Assembly (NCBI GenBank): GCA_001792895.1
Contig: MARA01000007.1
Coordinates: forward strand, 620,001-684,000
Reading direction: 5' to 3'
Length of the DNA: 64,000 nucleotides
Source of the DNA: Lentinus brumalis
Taxonomy: Eukaryota; Basidiomycota; Agaricomycetes; Polyporales; Polyporaceae
The notes below the pieces were generated by a model, which had not been told where the DNA came from, made no database searches, and worked only from the letters and a program-made list of their open reading frames with translations. Both the position numbers and the translations under genes were made by a program. Shown here piece after piece: positions 1-10,273 of this stretch. Every line of letters starts with the position of its first letter. The first letter of the stretch is position 1.

Positions 1-6
1 CACATA

Positions 7-1136
7 CTACCGCTCATCAAAAACCCAAGGGTTTTCCCCTTGAATAACAACGACATACCCTCGAGGATCCAGCCCTTGCGCTGGCGTAGGACTCCTCGCT
101 TGATACGCAGCAGGAGCCCCGCGAATCGTGCGAAGGTGGGGAACAAGAGGGGCATCTTCGGCAGCCCAGCTGCCCGGAGGCGAGATGGGGCGAGTGGGAC
201 CTTCCACGCCTCCGCTAGAGGAAGGTTCGCCGGCCGAGAGTTGCTCCCGGTCGGGAGAAGCGGCAGTCTGGAGGGCGGCGAGAAGGGGTGGCAGGGACCT
301 GCCGAGAGTCGTCGTATACTCCCTCGCGGGCTTGCGACCCGGCACATACGTCTCCCAAGCTCCGTTAGTGTCGTCCGCGTCCAGCAGCTCGTCGATGCCG
401 TGAGGAGAGCAATGAGGAGCAGAGCGATAATCGGGCTCGTCCTTGTCCGAGATATTCATGCGAGGCAACTCAGAACGAGCGAAACCCTGCAGCCACAGCT
501 CAGTACTGATCGGGCGCATCACCGCTGATAACGGAATCTTTGCAATGATTCCCCCGATCTGCCATGCCTGCATGAGTCTCAGGCTGGCCTCGATATGGCT
601 GCAGCACTTCTGGTAGAGACTACCCGGCACGCCGACGACGTTGCGAGCAATTTCTGACCTGGAAACTGTCAGTCACCGCCATAACTAATCAAAAAATCTC
701 GAGCTTACCATAATGACGCGACAGCCGGACCATTCAGGCCCCGAAACACTGCGTAGCGAGGGCCGTGAGCCGCCGAGGCATCGCGACCAACTGTGAGCAT
801 CATGGTGTAGAACCGGGCCTGGTAAGACTCTTCAAACCTAGGACGAGCAACGTCAACAATGAAGTCAAGACTAGCGGGTCGTCGCTTTGGGCGTACCAGT
901 TATCCATGACATGCGGGGTTTCTTGCTGTATTACCTGGAGAATCAGCCTATTGAGGCCGCTGACCGGAGCCCCAATAGGCCCGATGCAGACCTTGCCCGT
1001 CTCGGCTGTGAACGGGTGTCAGCCACGCGTGCATGCAACGAAAAAGGAACATACCGAGGAAGTAGGCCTGCTTCTGCGACGTGGTCAACAATTCCCAGTC
1101 CGGGTCATCCGGCGTAGAGACAGGCGAGGCAGACAT
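7..1136 (-). CDS. Uncharacterised multi-exon protein
   Basis: I do not recognise this protein. The start chosen gives MSASPVSTPDDPDWELL at 1136; an in-frame upstream Met at 1262 is possible. Three introns fit consensus: one of about 52 bases after QKQAYFL (gtatgt...cacag), one of about 96 bases after NRLILQ, and one ending in ttccag before SEIARN. The last exon (about 650-7) runs open to a TAG at 7-9. The first half contains ETGKVCIGPIG and a region rich in Arg and aromatic residues; the second half is Ser/Pro-rich and looks disordered. There is no signal peptide and no obvious membrane segment. The gene is divergent from the gene starting at 1542. Exon joins are by eye, so the exact protein is uncertain. 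Confidence 0.5.
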
Positions 1137-1541
1137 AGCCGCGGAGCTCCGTGCAAATTCAGCTGCCGAACTGTTGTGCGAGAGATGGTGTACAAGGAGC
1201 AGAGGCGTCGACCCAAGCCTGGCTGTAGAGAGGGATAGCACAGCGAGGGTATGAGTTCTCATCCCGGGTGTTAAGTACTGGTACTCACCGTAGCACTATC
1301 TCCGATACATCCTACAAAGGTGTGGTGTCCTGAGGGCATGAAGGAGTCGACGCTGTCAGGCCGGGACCATCCGTGGACCCGAAGAGAGCCAGGAGAGGCA
1401 GACGAGCTTGCATCTTGGTAGTTTTTGGATGGTACAATCCAGCGCTCCTGCTATGTATATGGGCGAAGGAGCGGGCATGTGGTCGCACGCCCTGCCCTGC
1501 CCCTCGTACTTCTCGTGTTCTCGTGTTCTCGCGTATTCCAA

Positions 1542-4222
1542 ATGCCGACTTCCTCAGCGAACCCTATCACCCAACGCGTGTCGCAGAAGATGAAGAAGAA
1601 GGACGGCACCAAGGCCGGCGACGATCCTACCGAAGGCGACGGTCGACGTTGGGCCAAAGGGGTAAAGTATCACTATCTCTCTGGGCGACTACTTCGGTGG
1701 CAAGACGCCCGCGACCTCGGCGAGATGTCCACGTTCTATTCCCGTGTCACCCTCCACTTCATCCGCACCTACACCTGGGAGCACGCCCTCGACGCCGAGG
1801 GTACAGGACCTCCCGAAGAAGCTTCTGAGGAGAACTTGGACGACGTTCTTAACGTTGTCGGTCTCTCGGCGGAGGAGATTTCCCGCCGCAATGTGGTGTA
1901 CCTGGATCTGCGCGGGGTATGTATGATCTTCGACCATATGTACCTCCCGTCTGTGCTCACACCCCGATCCCAATGTAGAAAATCCAGCGCTGGTTCCGGT
2001 ACCACGGGACCAAGTCGCTGAAGTCCCGCAAGCCGGATAACAGTCTGACGAAGATCATCAAGGCTTTCGGGCCTCAGGCGAAGGCCCCTCGCCGGATGCA
2101 GACGCTGCAATTCTACTCGAAACTCTACTACGAGTCGCGCGTCAAGTCTATCGTCGACCGAGAGTGGCCCGCCGTGGTCGCCCAGGCTGGGGTGGCCAGT
2201 GCGCCACCGCCCAAGAGACTCAAGCATCAAAACGAGGTCCTTGGGAGGATCTTTGCCGCCGAGTCGCAGGATTTCCAGGTGGCTCTGAAGAGGCAGCGGG
2301 ACGCCGAGCACGAGGAGGAAATCTCGGCTTGGAAGGCGTCAAGACTTGACCTCGGCGATGCTGGAAGCACCAGGTCGCCTCAGGAATATGACGAGTGAGT
2401 CACGCCATCGAGCTCGTTCTCGCTCTGAGCTCATATTACGTGCGCTTTAGGGCCCTGGAGGATGCCGCGCACTGGCTTCCGGACTTTGCTGAGGCTCCGT
2501 CTCCCTGCTCCTCAGTGGCCCTATCGGCTCCAAAGGTGGCAGGATCGACGTGAAGGGGTGCGTAACTCCATCGATTTCTCACTCATTCATTGTCTAACTA
2601 GCTTTCAGTGTGCACGCAGGCAGGTCAAAGGGGCTCGTCCCGATGAACTGGCCCGATCACGACCCTCATGGCTACAAGGCTCTTGTCAAGTCGTTGCTGG
2701 CCTTCGGTAACGCCTCATTCAGTAGGTGCTTTTACTATCGAAGCTATCTCAGTGTACTCACCGCAACTTCCTTCTCTCTTCACCTCAAGGCGAGGAGGAG
2801 TGTGGCCACCGTGCTCTCCCGGGCACCACGCCTAACCAGGACGTGGAGCTTACCGGAAGCTCCTCCCGGGCCACTTCTCCTTCCACTGCTTCCTCTCGGC
2901 CCCCTTCACCTCCTACCGTCCCTCCTCCGTCACGGCCGCTCCCTCCGGTGCTGGCCGCGGTCTTGGAGTCCGCAGCCAAGGGCAAGAAGGCCTCAGGAAC
3001 TGCCGCGGGGATCCCGCTCATGCCGCCGCCGCTGAATATGGCAACTGCAGTGCGCCGGCCCGCAAAGGCCCCAGGCGCCCCTGCCAACAAGGCTCCGGAG
3101 GTTGCCGGAAAAACAGTTCGAGCGCCTCCGATGACGATTCCCTCTCCCTCTCCCTCTACCCCCGCTACCACTACCACCACAACGACCACTGCCGCGGCGC
3201 CCCTGCCGACGTCGTCGTCGTCGGGGGCGACGATGCTCTTGTATTGCGCAGCATCCCCCTCGGCCTCTTCCACGACGTCGTCGACTGGGTCTCTCATCGT
3301 TCTGCCACCCACGACAGCCACGTCACAGCCGCCGCCGCCCGCTTCACTCCCAGCCAGCACCTCTGGGACAGCGGCTCCTGGTACGTCTGCAGTCGTTCCT
3401 CCTCCCTCGCCTTCAGCCGCGTCGTCTTCTGCTGGCCGTGGCGCTCAATCAGACACCTCGTCAGCTCCTCCCGGCACTCCCGGGCTCCGTGGCTTGTCTC
3501 TTGCATCGTCATCCCCCAGCGTCGCCGACTCTTCTCATGATCTTCAGCCTCTCGCCCCCAAAGCCGCACCGACGGCGTTGTCCCGTGTCGACACTGCCAA
3601 CTGCACTCCCGACATCGACCGCATCGTCGAGTACCTCATGACGCACGACGCCTGGGGCCCCACATGGGAGCATTGTGTCGCAACCTTTGTAGAGATCGAG
3701 CGTTTTGCTCAGTTCCAGGCTCGCGGGTCGCTCCCCAGCCCCACCGAAGGCCGCCCGCTTGAGGTTGCCGCCTGGATGAAGCGCGCTCGCAAGCTGGGCG
3801 ACTTCAAGATCGGCAACGTCGACCAGTTCGCCGACGCCTGGTTGGGCTGGTGGCGCAATAATCAGCCCGACGATTGGAGCGCCCTGAACGTCACTGGTCC
3901 CAATGGTATTCGCCTCTTCCTTCTGACTTTGGCGTGGTGGGGCAGTGCCCTAGAGGAGGCCGATGATGACGAGGGTGGGATTCTCTTCGCGGACACGCTG
4001 GAGGATGTTGGAGTGGCATTCAATCACGTCCTCCTCGCCGCCTCCCAAGAGAATGAGGCTATGGAGGTCGACGAGGTGGAGGTCCCGCCGACCCCGTCCA
4101 GGTATGTCGTTCTCTACTATGCCCCCCTTGGTTACGCGACTCACACACACTGCAGGAAACGCCGCAGGGGGACTGTGTCATCCTCTAGCGTCAAGAAGAC
4201 CAAGAAGGGCGGCAAGAAGTAG
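1542..4222 (+). CDS. Large uncharacterised protein of a dispersed basidiomycete family (six exons)
   Basis: Six exons with good consensus borders give one continuous frame: introns 1917-1978, 2395-2450, 2550-2608, 2722-2789 and 4102-4155. The N-terminal part has the pattern RWAKGVKYHYLSGRLLRWQD followed by a FYSRVT motif. Next comes KIQRWYRYHG and a basic helical stretch containing FYSKLYYESRVK, then MNWPDHDPHGYKALVKSL. The middle (about 2830-3560) is a long Pro/Ser/Thr/Ala-rich linker. The C-terminal domain (about 3600-3960) is Trp-rich, with DAWLGWWRNNQPDDW. The protein ends in KKTKKGGKK, which resembles a nuclear localisation signal. From memory, proteins with this layout recur in many agaricomycete genomes as unnamed, often multicopy genes; that is recollection, not a search. 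I assign no function. A nuclear or transposon-associated role is inference only. Confidence 0.65.
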
Positions 4223-6177
4223 TTCGATGTTCTGCAGCTGCCGTGGTATGTTCTCCTTGATGTCGCAATGTCCCCCATATCCCATGCTCTCGAACCCCTT
4301 CTTGGTCACTTCTTGTCTTGCAACACCAGTACATATTCGTCCATCGCTGTCCTTGTCGCTGCTCCCTCGTTCTTTATCTTGGTCCCAATATCTTACACAT
4401 ATCGGCTATTAGATTTCTTTGGTACCTTCGCACGTCTCATCAGCCCTTCTCATATCTCCACATGGCTGTGCATGTCATCGCTGACTTTCTGCATATGTTG
4501 TCGCTCGCTGTCTGCCCCTCGCCCTCGTTATCGCTCGCTTGCTCCATGTACATACCTCGCTGATTGCCACCGCTCTAGTATATACTCATCTTGTTCGTGC
4601 TGCTAGCGCATCTGTCCACATGTACTCGTAGCTACTGTTAATCCACATGTTGTGTTGCTTTAACCCATCGCGGGTCGCAAGATTTCAACATATCGTGGGG
4701 TAAGCTTCATGCATGGCTGGCCTATTGGCACTGTCTGACCCGTCCCATCTGACCCTCTCGCCCTTAGTGTTTCTCCCCCTGAGCGTCGCGTTCACCCGGG
4801 TACGCCGTCCTCCGCCTCCAGCTTGCCATCGTCCCACACTTCTTCTCCTCCAACGTATCACATGGTAAGCTTCATGCATAGCTGGGCTAGTGGCACCGTC
4901 TCACTCGTCATGTCAGATACTCTCGCCCTTAGCGTTTCTCCCGCTGAGCGTCACGTTCACCTGGCTACGGCGTCCCCTGTGTCCAGCTTGCCGCTGTCCC
5001 ACGTTGCCTCTCCTCCAACCCCTACATGACGACGTCGGCGCCCTCCTCACTCCTCACTTGATCTACAAACATATGACGACAATCCCTCCACAACACGGTC
5101 ATTCTGTACTCGCCATCAGCATGCTCTCCTCGACCCTCACTATGCTGCCTGCCACCGTTGCGCGGCGGTCTCATATCCATACCGTTGCCATCACCACGCG
5201 TACTTTGGAAGAACTCGCACGCGCATGCTCTTCAGCGCACCCACCCCAGCCCTGATGTTCGCTCTCCCACCCACACCCTTCCACCATATCCCCGCTCCCG
5301 TCGTTGGCACCGCAGCGCCTACGACTACTCCATCTCTCCCATCCACGCACCTTTGCAGTGGACCTCGCTGGACGTGATGACAACAACCATCCCCTCCATG
5401 TCGCATCGCGACTTCTGGCCACCTCAGCGCTTGCCTCGGTCCACGCGGTATTGAATCTGCATGTCTCTATTCCACCTTCCGTCGTCTTTCGCCCCACACC
5501 ACCCTCCTGCTGGCTTTCCCCCTCAGTGCTGAGTGGACCATCTCGTGCTGTGCTCGCCCTGCGCCTGTGCCTCCGCCTCGCAACCCCGCATTCCCATCGT
5601 CATGCGACAATGCTCCACGACGCGCGGCGTGCCGTTACAACTATCCCTCCACCCTTGTCTCCTAGCCGCTTCTGTCCCCCAGCGCATTGTGTTCCGGCCT
5701 CTCGCAACGATCCCGTCCAGCTCCATGGAGTGAGGTCCCTTCCCGCGCACCCCTCCTTTGTCGTCCAGGCCTCGGCTCGCTAGCTCGTCTCGCCACTCCG
5801 CTATCTCCGCCATACCCAACGACATCTCGCTGGCAGCGTTCCCCGCCGACGATGCAGCCCGTCATCTATCGTCCCATACGCGCACCCCATGGACTCCCTT
5901 GCTTCGCACATGGAGGACCGCACCGACCAAGACTTCCCTTCGGCCCCATGTGGGCGAAGATGCCTCTAGATGCCTGGGAAAGCAACTCTTTGCACGACGG
6001 TGAGCAGGCATTCGAGATTGATGACGGTGAACCTGAACACGACGGCGAGCGCGAGCCCAGGTGGCGAGCGTGAGTACGAGGTCGGTGATGGGGAGCTTGA
6101 GATCTCGCGTGTTCGCGAGCACGAGGTCGGCGAGGGGAAGGCTGGAGGCTGACGAGCAGAAGCTCGAGAGCGCGGTG
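4223..6177. other. Intergenic, pyrimidine-rich DNA without a recognisable gene
   Basis: About 2 kb with long C/T-rich runs on the + strand and many short overlapping open frames in all registers, none resembling a known family or joined by convincing splice sites. It contains a tandem duplication at 4700-5030 and leads into a GC-rich minisatellite. Confidence 0.5.
4700..5030 (+). repeat. Tandem duplication, two copies of about 165 bases
   Basis: Copy 1 begins at 4700 and copy 2 at 4865, both with gtaagcttcatgcat. They stay alignable through ctctcgcccttag, gtttctccc and the end motif cctctcctccaac or a near variant. Copies differ at scattered positions and by small indels, so the duplication is not very recent. 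No reading frame is conserved between the copies. Confidence 0.8.
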
Positions 6178-6600
6178 GCGGCTCGAGGACGCGCTGGAGC
6201 GCGGCGGCGGCTCGCGCAGGTCGCGGTGGAAGGCGCGGCGGCAGCGGCGGGCGCAGCGGCGGGCGGCGGCTCGAGGACGCGGTGGAAGGCGCGGCGGCAG
6301 CGGCGGGCGCAGCGGCTGACAGCGTGCTGGAGCACGGCGGCGGTGCGAGCGCAGTGGGCGTGGTGGGCGCGGTGGGCGCGGTGGGCGCAGCGGCTGACAG
6401 CGTGCTGGAGCGCCGCGGCGGTGCGAGCGCAGTGGGCGCGGTGGGCGCGGCGGGCACGGCGGGCGCGGCGGGCGCGGCGGGCGCGGCGGGCACGGCGGGC
6501 ACGGCGGGCGCGGCGGGCGCGGCAGGCGCGGCGGGCACGGCGGGCACGGCGGGCACGGCGGGCGCGGTGGGCGCAGCAGGCGCGGCGGCTGACAGGCGTG
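6178..6600. repeat. GC-rich minisatellite with 9-base core and higher-order units
   Basis: From about 6431 to 6590 the sequence is an almost uninterrupted run of 9-base units of the form gcgcggcgg, with variants gcacggcgg and gcgcggtgg. Upstream are longer repeat units: a segment containing ggctgacagcgtgctgg occurs at about 6312 and 6390, and degenerately at 6587 (ggctgacaggcgtgctgg). A second unit with gcggtggaaggcgcggcgg occurs twice, near 6221 and 6280. The Ala/Pro/Arg-rich open frames seen in several registers result from the repeat and are not credible genes. The array ends about 140 bases before a truncated BTB gene. Confidence 0.85.
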
Positions 6601-6741
6601 CTGGAGGGCGTGCTGTAGTGTAGTACGTCCCGTACAATGTATTCTTTACAGTAAAGGCTGCGCCAGTTGCTACTGCAAGAACTGCAGTGTGCTGCGCAGT
6701 CAGTACAGGAAAGTGTTATATTAGGTCTACAAGGTCTGGTG

Positions 6742-7338
6742 CCTATAGAAGCCATCGGTGTGGTCAAACTCGCCCGTCTCTTTGATGAGGATCCTGCCTC
6801 GCTCCGCGAGGACTGCGGGCAACCTTCGTCACTCCTTCCCACCGCCCTTCTCGTATGCACGCGGCTCGACGAGGAGGAGCTGCACAGTGGACTCAAGCAC
6901 GACGACGGGACACTAGTGACGCTCTCCGAGTACGACCTGGAACGCGTCCAGCGCGTCAAGAACCTTCTCCCCGGGGAGATCGCTTGCCTCGTTGTCAGCG
7001 CCTTTCGGCCGCCAGTCGATGGGAAGAAGCCTGCTCACTGCTGGTCGGCCGACAATCATTGCGAGTGCGTGGCACAGGAGGCCTTTTGGGCGCATGTTGG
7101 GTATGACCGCAACCGTCTCGTCCCGTGGAATCCTTTCTTTTCTTGGGATGAGTTCCACGATACCTTCGCGAAGATGGGCAAGTACATGTGCACCAATTGC
7201 GACGAGCACCACGAGAATCAATTGCTCGACGCCCAGTACAAGCTCTGGAAGCGGCTGCTGGAGCTCTTCGATGTAGATGTGCCCGAGGGGTGGTTGAATG
7301 GCAGGCACGGTAATCCCTGGAAGACGCGCCGCAACTGA
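6742..7338 (+). pseudogene. 5'-truncated BTB-family gene (C-terminal half only)
   Basis: Homology to the cluster family starts abruptly at PIEAIGVVKLARLF, matching PIHAIGVVNLARLT of the copies at 33784 and 35739, and continues in one open frame to TGA at 7338. Family landmarks are present: SSLLPTALLVCT, a spaced Cys pair (CWSADNHC), a C-x2-C (CTNC) and the terminal W...L...GW. The BTB half and the intron are missing. Upstream sequence is unrelated and leads into the GC minisatellite, so the gene was broken or replaced there. The remaining frame has no stop or frameshift over almost 200 codons, so the break may be fairly recent. Whether a shorter protein is made from an internal start is unknown. 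Confidence 0.75.
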
Positions 7339-7532
7339 GATGCTGAGGCCGCAGAGACATTTGATCAGTTTGTAATATAGATTCCACCGCGGCGCGGCCA
7401 CGACACCCGTAATTCCAACCATGCCCATAGAGATGATAGAACGCAGGGAGCACGTCATAGGTACGAGGGCGCGAATACATTCGTCTCCGCTGCACGAGCT
7501 ACACAACACTGGGCGTTACGCCACATTCTCGA

Positions 7533-7647
7533 GCAGAGAATCTTCAGAAAACCTGAAATACTCGGGACATTTTCGGCTGATTCTCTGCCAGAGAATCAGC
7601 CGAGGATCTTGAGAGAACGGGACAGTTCTCTGAAGATTCTCTGAAGG
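7533..7647. repeat. Imperfect palindromic element (MITE-like hairpin)
   Basis: The centre (7573-7603) is a perfect inverted repeat of 15 bases with a 1-base spacer, arm tcggctgattctctg. Outside it a wider, imperfect inverted symmetry continues: agagaatcttcag on the left matches the reverse complement of ctgaagattctct on the right. The peptide L-I-L-x-Q-R-I-S-R is therefore read on both strands. Size and symmetry suggest a small non-autonomous DNA element or a strong RNA hairpin. No flanking target-site duplication was confirmed. Confidence 0.65.
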
Positions 7648-8063
7648 TTTTTTGACGGACGATCTGCGAGGCGCGCCCTTACTGCGCGCCGCTGGTGGCG
7701 GCCTCCCCATTCTGGGCACAGCGACTGCTGCGCACGGCATGTAGACGTAAGTAATCGCCATATATGTATTAACTCGTAGAAGCAGAATGACATGGAAGGG
7801 CGGCCTCATCGATGCACCTAAGCCTTGGTACCACCAGCCTACAAAGAGTGTGCGCCTCGCAAAGCAACCCCGGACGTTCGCGCGCGTGTTCCATCATCGT
7901 TCCTGGGTTGAAGGCTGCTTGCAGCTGACGTGTAACTCATCAGTGCTGGAGAGAAAAGCAGGCATGGTGCTGGCACACGCACCGCTGCCACGACTTGAGC
8001 CCCCACGCTCCCGTACCTCAGTACCTCGACATCGCTCCACCTCCAGCTTGCTCAGTTCGAGCT

Positions 8064-9966
8064 ATGGAAGCAGGGCAGACATGTGAGTGATCCGCGCACT
8101 GGAGAAGAGCACGCGCTTACCCTTGCGTTGTAGCCATCCGGCGTCGCGCGTCCAGCGATTCCGAGGCAATCGAAGCACGCGCGCGTAAGAAGGCGCGAAG
8201 TTCCACAGGTGCCGACTCGTCCCGCGCAAACTCCCCGGTCGTACCACGCGCCAAAGCACCTGCTGTCAGTGGGTCGGGGCAAGGTGGATTAGGCGTTGAA
8301 GGAGGAGGCGGAGGTGGTGGAGGAGGCGGAGGAGGCGGAGGTGGAGGAGCGCAGCGTGGTGGGATGGGTGCTGCGGCGGCAGCAGAGCAGCGACAAGCAA
8401 GGTCGGCTGCGGGCGATACGTCTGGTGAGCCCGGCTGAAGAAGGATGTGGCATATGAACTTACTGGTTAGCAGGCTCAGTGGGTGGCCTATCGGTGAAGA
8501 ACGTGAGCGACAAGTTTGCGCAGCTGAAGACCACCATTGCGCAACTCGACGATGCTTTGAAAGCTCAGAACGTACTCACGACCGCGCTAAAGGAAACCAC
8601 TACGATCGCCCGCAACGATATCAAGCTCCTTGATGAGTACTCACAGAGGCAGTCCAATCATATCAAGGCGTTGAGGGTCGAGGTCAGCGATCTGAATGAC
8701 CGCGTGGAAAGCGTGGAGCAGAAGCTTGATGGGTTCCTCAAGGACGCCACTGCTGCAAACCCGGGAGGTCAATGCGCTGCTGCTGAGGGAGAGGAGGAGC
8801 ATGGAGGCAAGGTCCGCAACAACTCCCTGCAGGTGAGCGTACAATTACACAAACAAATTGAACCGCATCAACTCACCCAAGTTCCACAGGCTGCGATCCG
8901 AACGTGCATGCACAGTGTCATGGGCATAGAGGTCGGGGCAGCGTTGCCAGACCCTATTGGAGGTGGAGTGTACTGGGAGGCGAAGACGACGTACATTGGG
9001 CCGGGCGAGGAGGACGTTGTACGCGAGGAGGTGCTTCGCCCGGACTGGGAGCGGTCCTGGGACGAGAACAAGCATCAGTGGCTGCACAAGGTCGTCCTTC
9101 TCATCCAGGCACGCGGGTGGGACTACCAGAAGACGCTCTCCCGTGAGGCGATTGCTAAGCTTTCGCAGGCGGAGATCGGAGAGGGTGTGAAGACAGCCTT
9201 TGATTGGTTGGCGCGGAAGTATGAGCGGGAGCACAAGGACGACGATGGCAAGACGAAGAAGGACGCTACATACAAGTCGAAGATCAGCGGGCGCAAGACA
9301 AAGGTACGTCTATTGCTAGCAGTATGATGCGGCGACGACTCACATTGTCTTGCAGAAGGCTGCGCGGCGCCTCAAAGTTCGCGCCAAAGTACCTGCCGCA
9401 TGCACTCCGGAGTTCGAGCATCAATTCCTTGCAGGGTATCAGTCGACCGACGAGTCTGGCTATGAGGATGTCGACATTGCGGCACCGCGTGTTGCTGAGG
9501 ACTCTTCAGATCGAGAGGCGCAGCCCGCAAATGCAGCCGCGAGGCGTACACGGCGCCAGAAGATCTTGATTGCACACCCGGGTGCATGGCGCCTGGAGAC
9601 GGTGAGTCACCAAGCCTTCGTGGAGATTACGCGGCTTACACAGTATCCTGGCAGACGACCGACACCTTGATCGAACTCGACGAAGCTGCTCAAGACAACG
9701 AGGATGGCGATGACACAGGTGCCCGTTACCAGCGCCGGCGAGGTGAGGCAAGGTCCTGGCAGAAGTCAGCTCTGCCGACGCTCAGACGCGTGAAGAACAA
9801 GGTCTTCATTCCGCGTTGCATGGTCAACACAGAGTGGCTGGAGAGCAGGGATGGCAAGGAGTATGACTCACCGAAGTTCATCGCTGAGCATGCAGCGGCG
9901 GCCGGGCAACAGAATCATGCCGAGGAGGAAGGCAGCCAAGGCGAAGGACATGAGCATGGCGAGTGA
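8064..9966 (+). CDS. Uncharacterised coiled-coil protein with a poly-glycine tract (six exons)
   Basis: Exons 8064-8082, 8134-8424, 8471-8832, 8890-9303, 9356-9601 and 9655-9966 join into one frame with consensus splice sites. The start (MEAGQTSIRRR) has a tiny 19-base first exon. Exon 2 encodes an Arg/Ser-rich stretch followed by about 15 consecutive glycines and an Ala-rich segment. Exon 3 is a heptad-like coiled coil (around DKFAQLKTTIAQLDDAL to VEQKLDGFLKD). Exon 4 contains a Trp-rich region (DWERSWDENKHQWLHK) and Lys-rich tail. The last exon has ARSWQKSALPTL and FIPRCMVNTEWLESR, then an acidic C-terminus. I recall similar unnamed proteins in many copies in polypore genomes, sometimes near transposons. 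No enzyme motif is visible; function unknown. It is convergent with the transporter gene ending at 10274. Confidence 0.65.
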
Positions 9967-10191
9967 GCTAGAGGAAGTGAGGGAGGGTGGCGCATCTTGT
10001 AACCAACATGTACAATTAACGTATTATCAGGCATCATCGGGTTCGGCAGTGTCGTCGACACGGTGATCAGGTTCTTGGTCATCCTATGGAGTGATGCGCA
10101 TATCAGTAGCCAATGATTCCGTGGGTCTGTGTACTTACATGGCACAAGGACATCGTGGTCCAGATTCGTTTGCCTGGACGACCGGGATACG

Positions 10192-10251
10192 AATAGATGT
10201 ACGTCTACATAGCACACTTGCGCAAGTGTGCTATGTAGACGTACATCTATT
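10192..10251. repeat. Perfect 60-base palindrome, no spacer
   Basis: The left arm starts aatagatgtacgtctacata and the right arm is its exact reverse complement, 30 bases each, meeting at cttgc/gcaag. It lies between two convergent gene ends (9966 on + and 10274 on -). Both strands encode the same peptide register I-D-V-R-L-H-S-T-L-A-Q-V-C-Y-V-D-V-H-L. It could form a 30-bp hairpin in either transcript or a cruciform in DNA. Confidence 0.95.
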
Positions 10252-10273
10252 GTATACGGGGTCAACTTCTATC

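Noticed and set aside
6178..6620. Ala/Pro-rich and Arg-rich open frames on both strands over the GC minisatellite
   Set aside because: They are open in nearly every register because the repeat unit is a multiple of three without stop triplets; composition and lack of splice or start context argue against genes.
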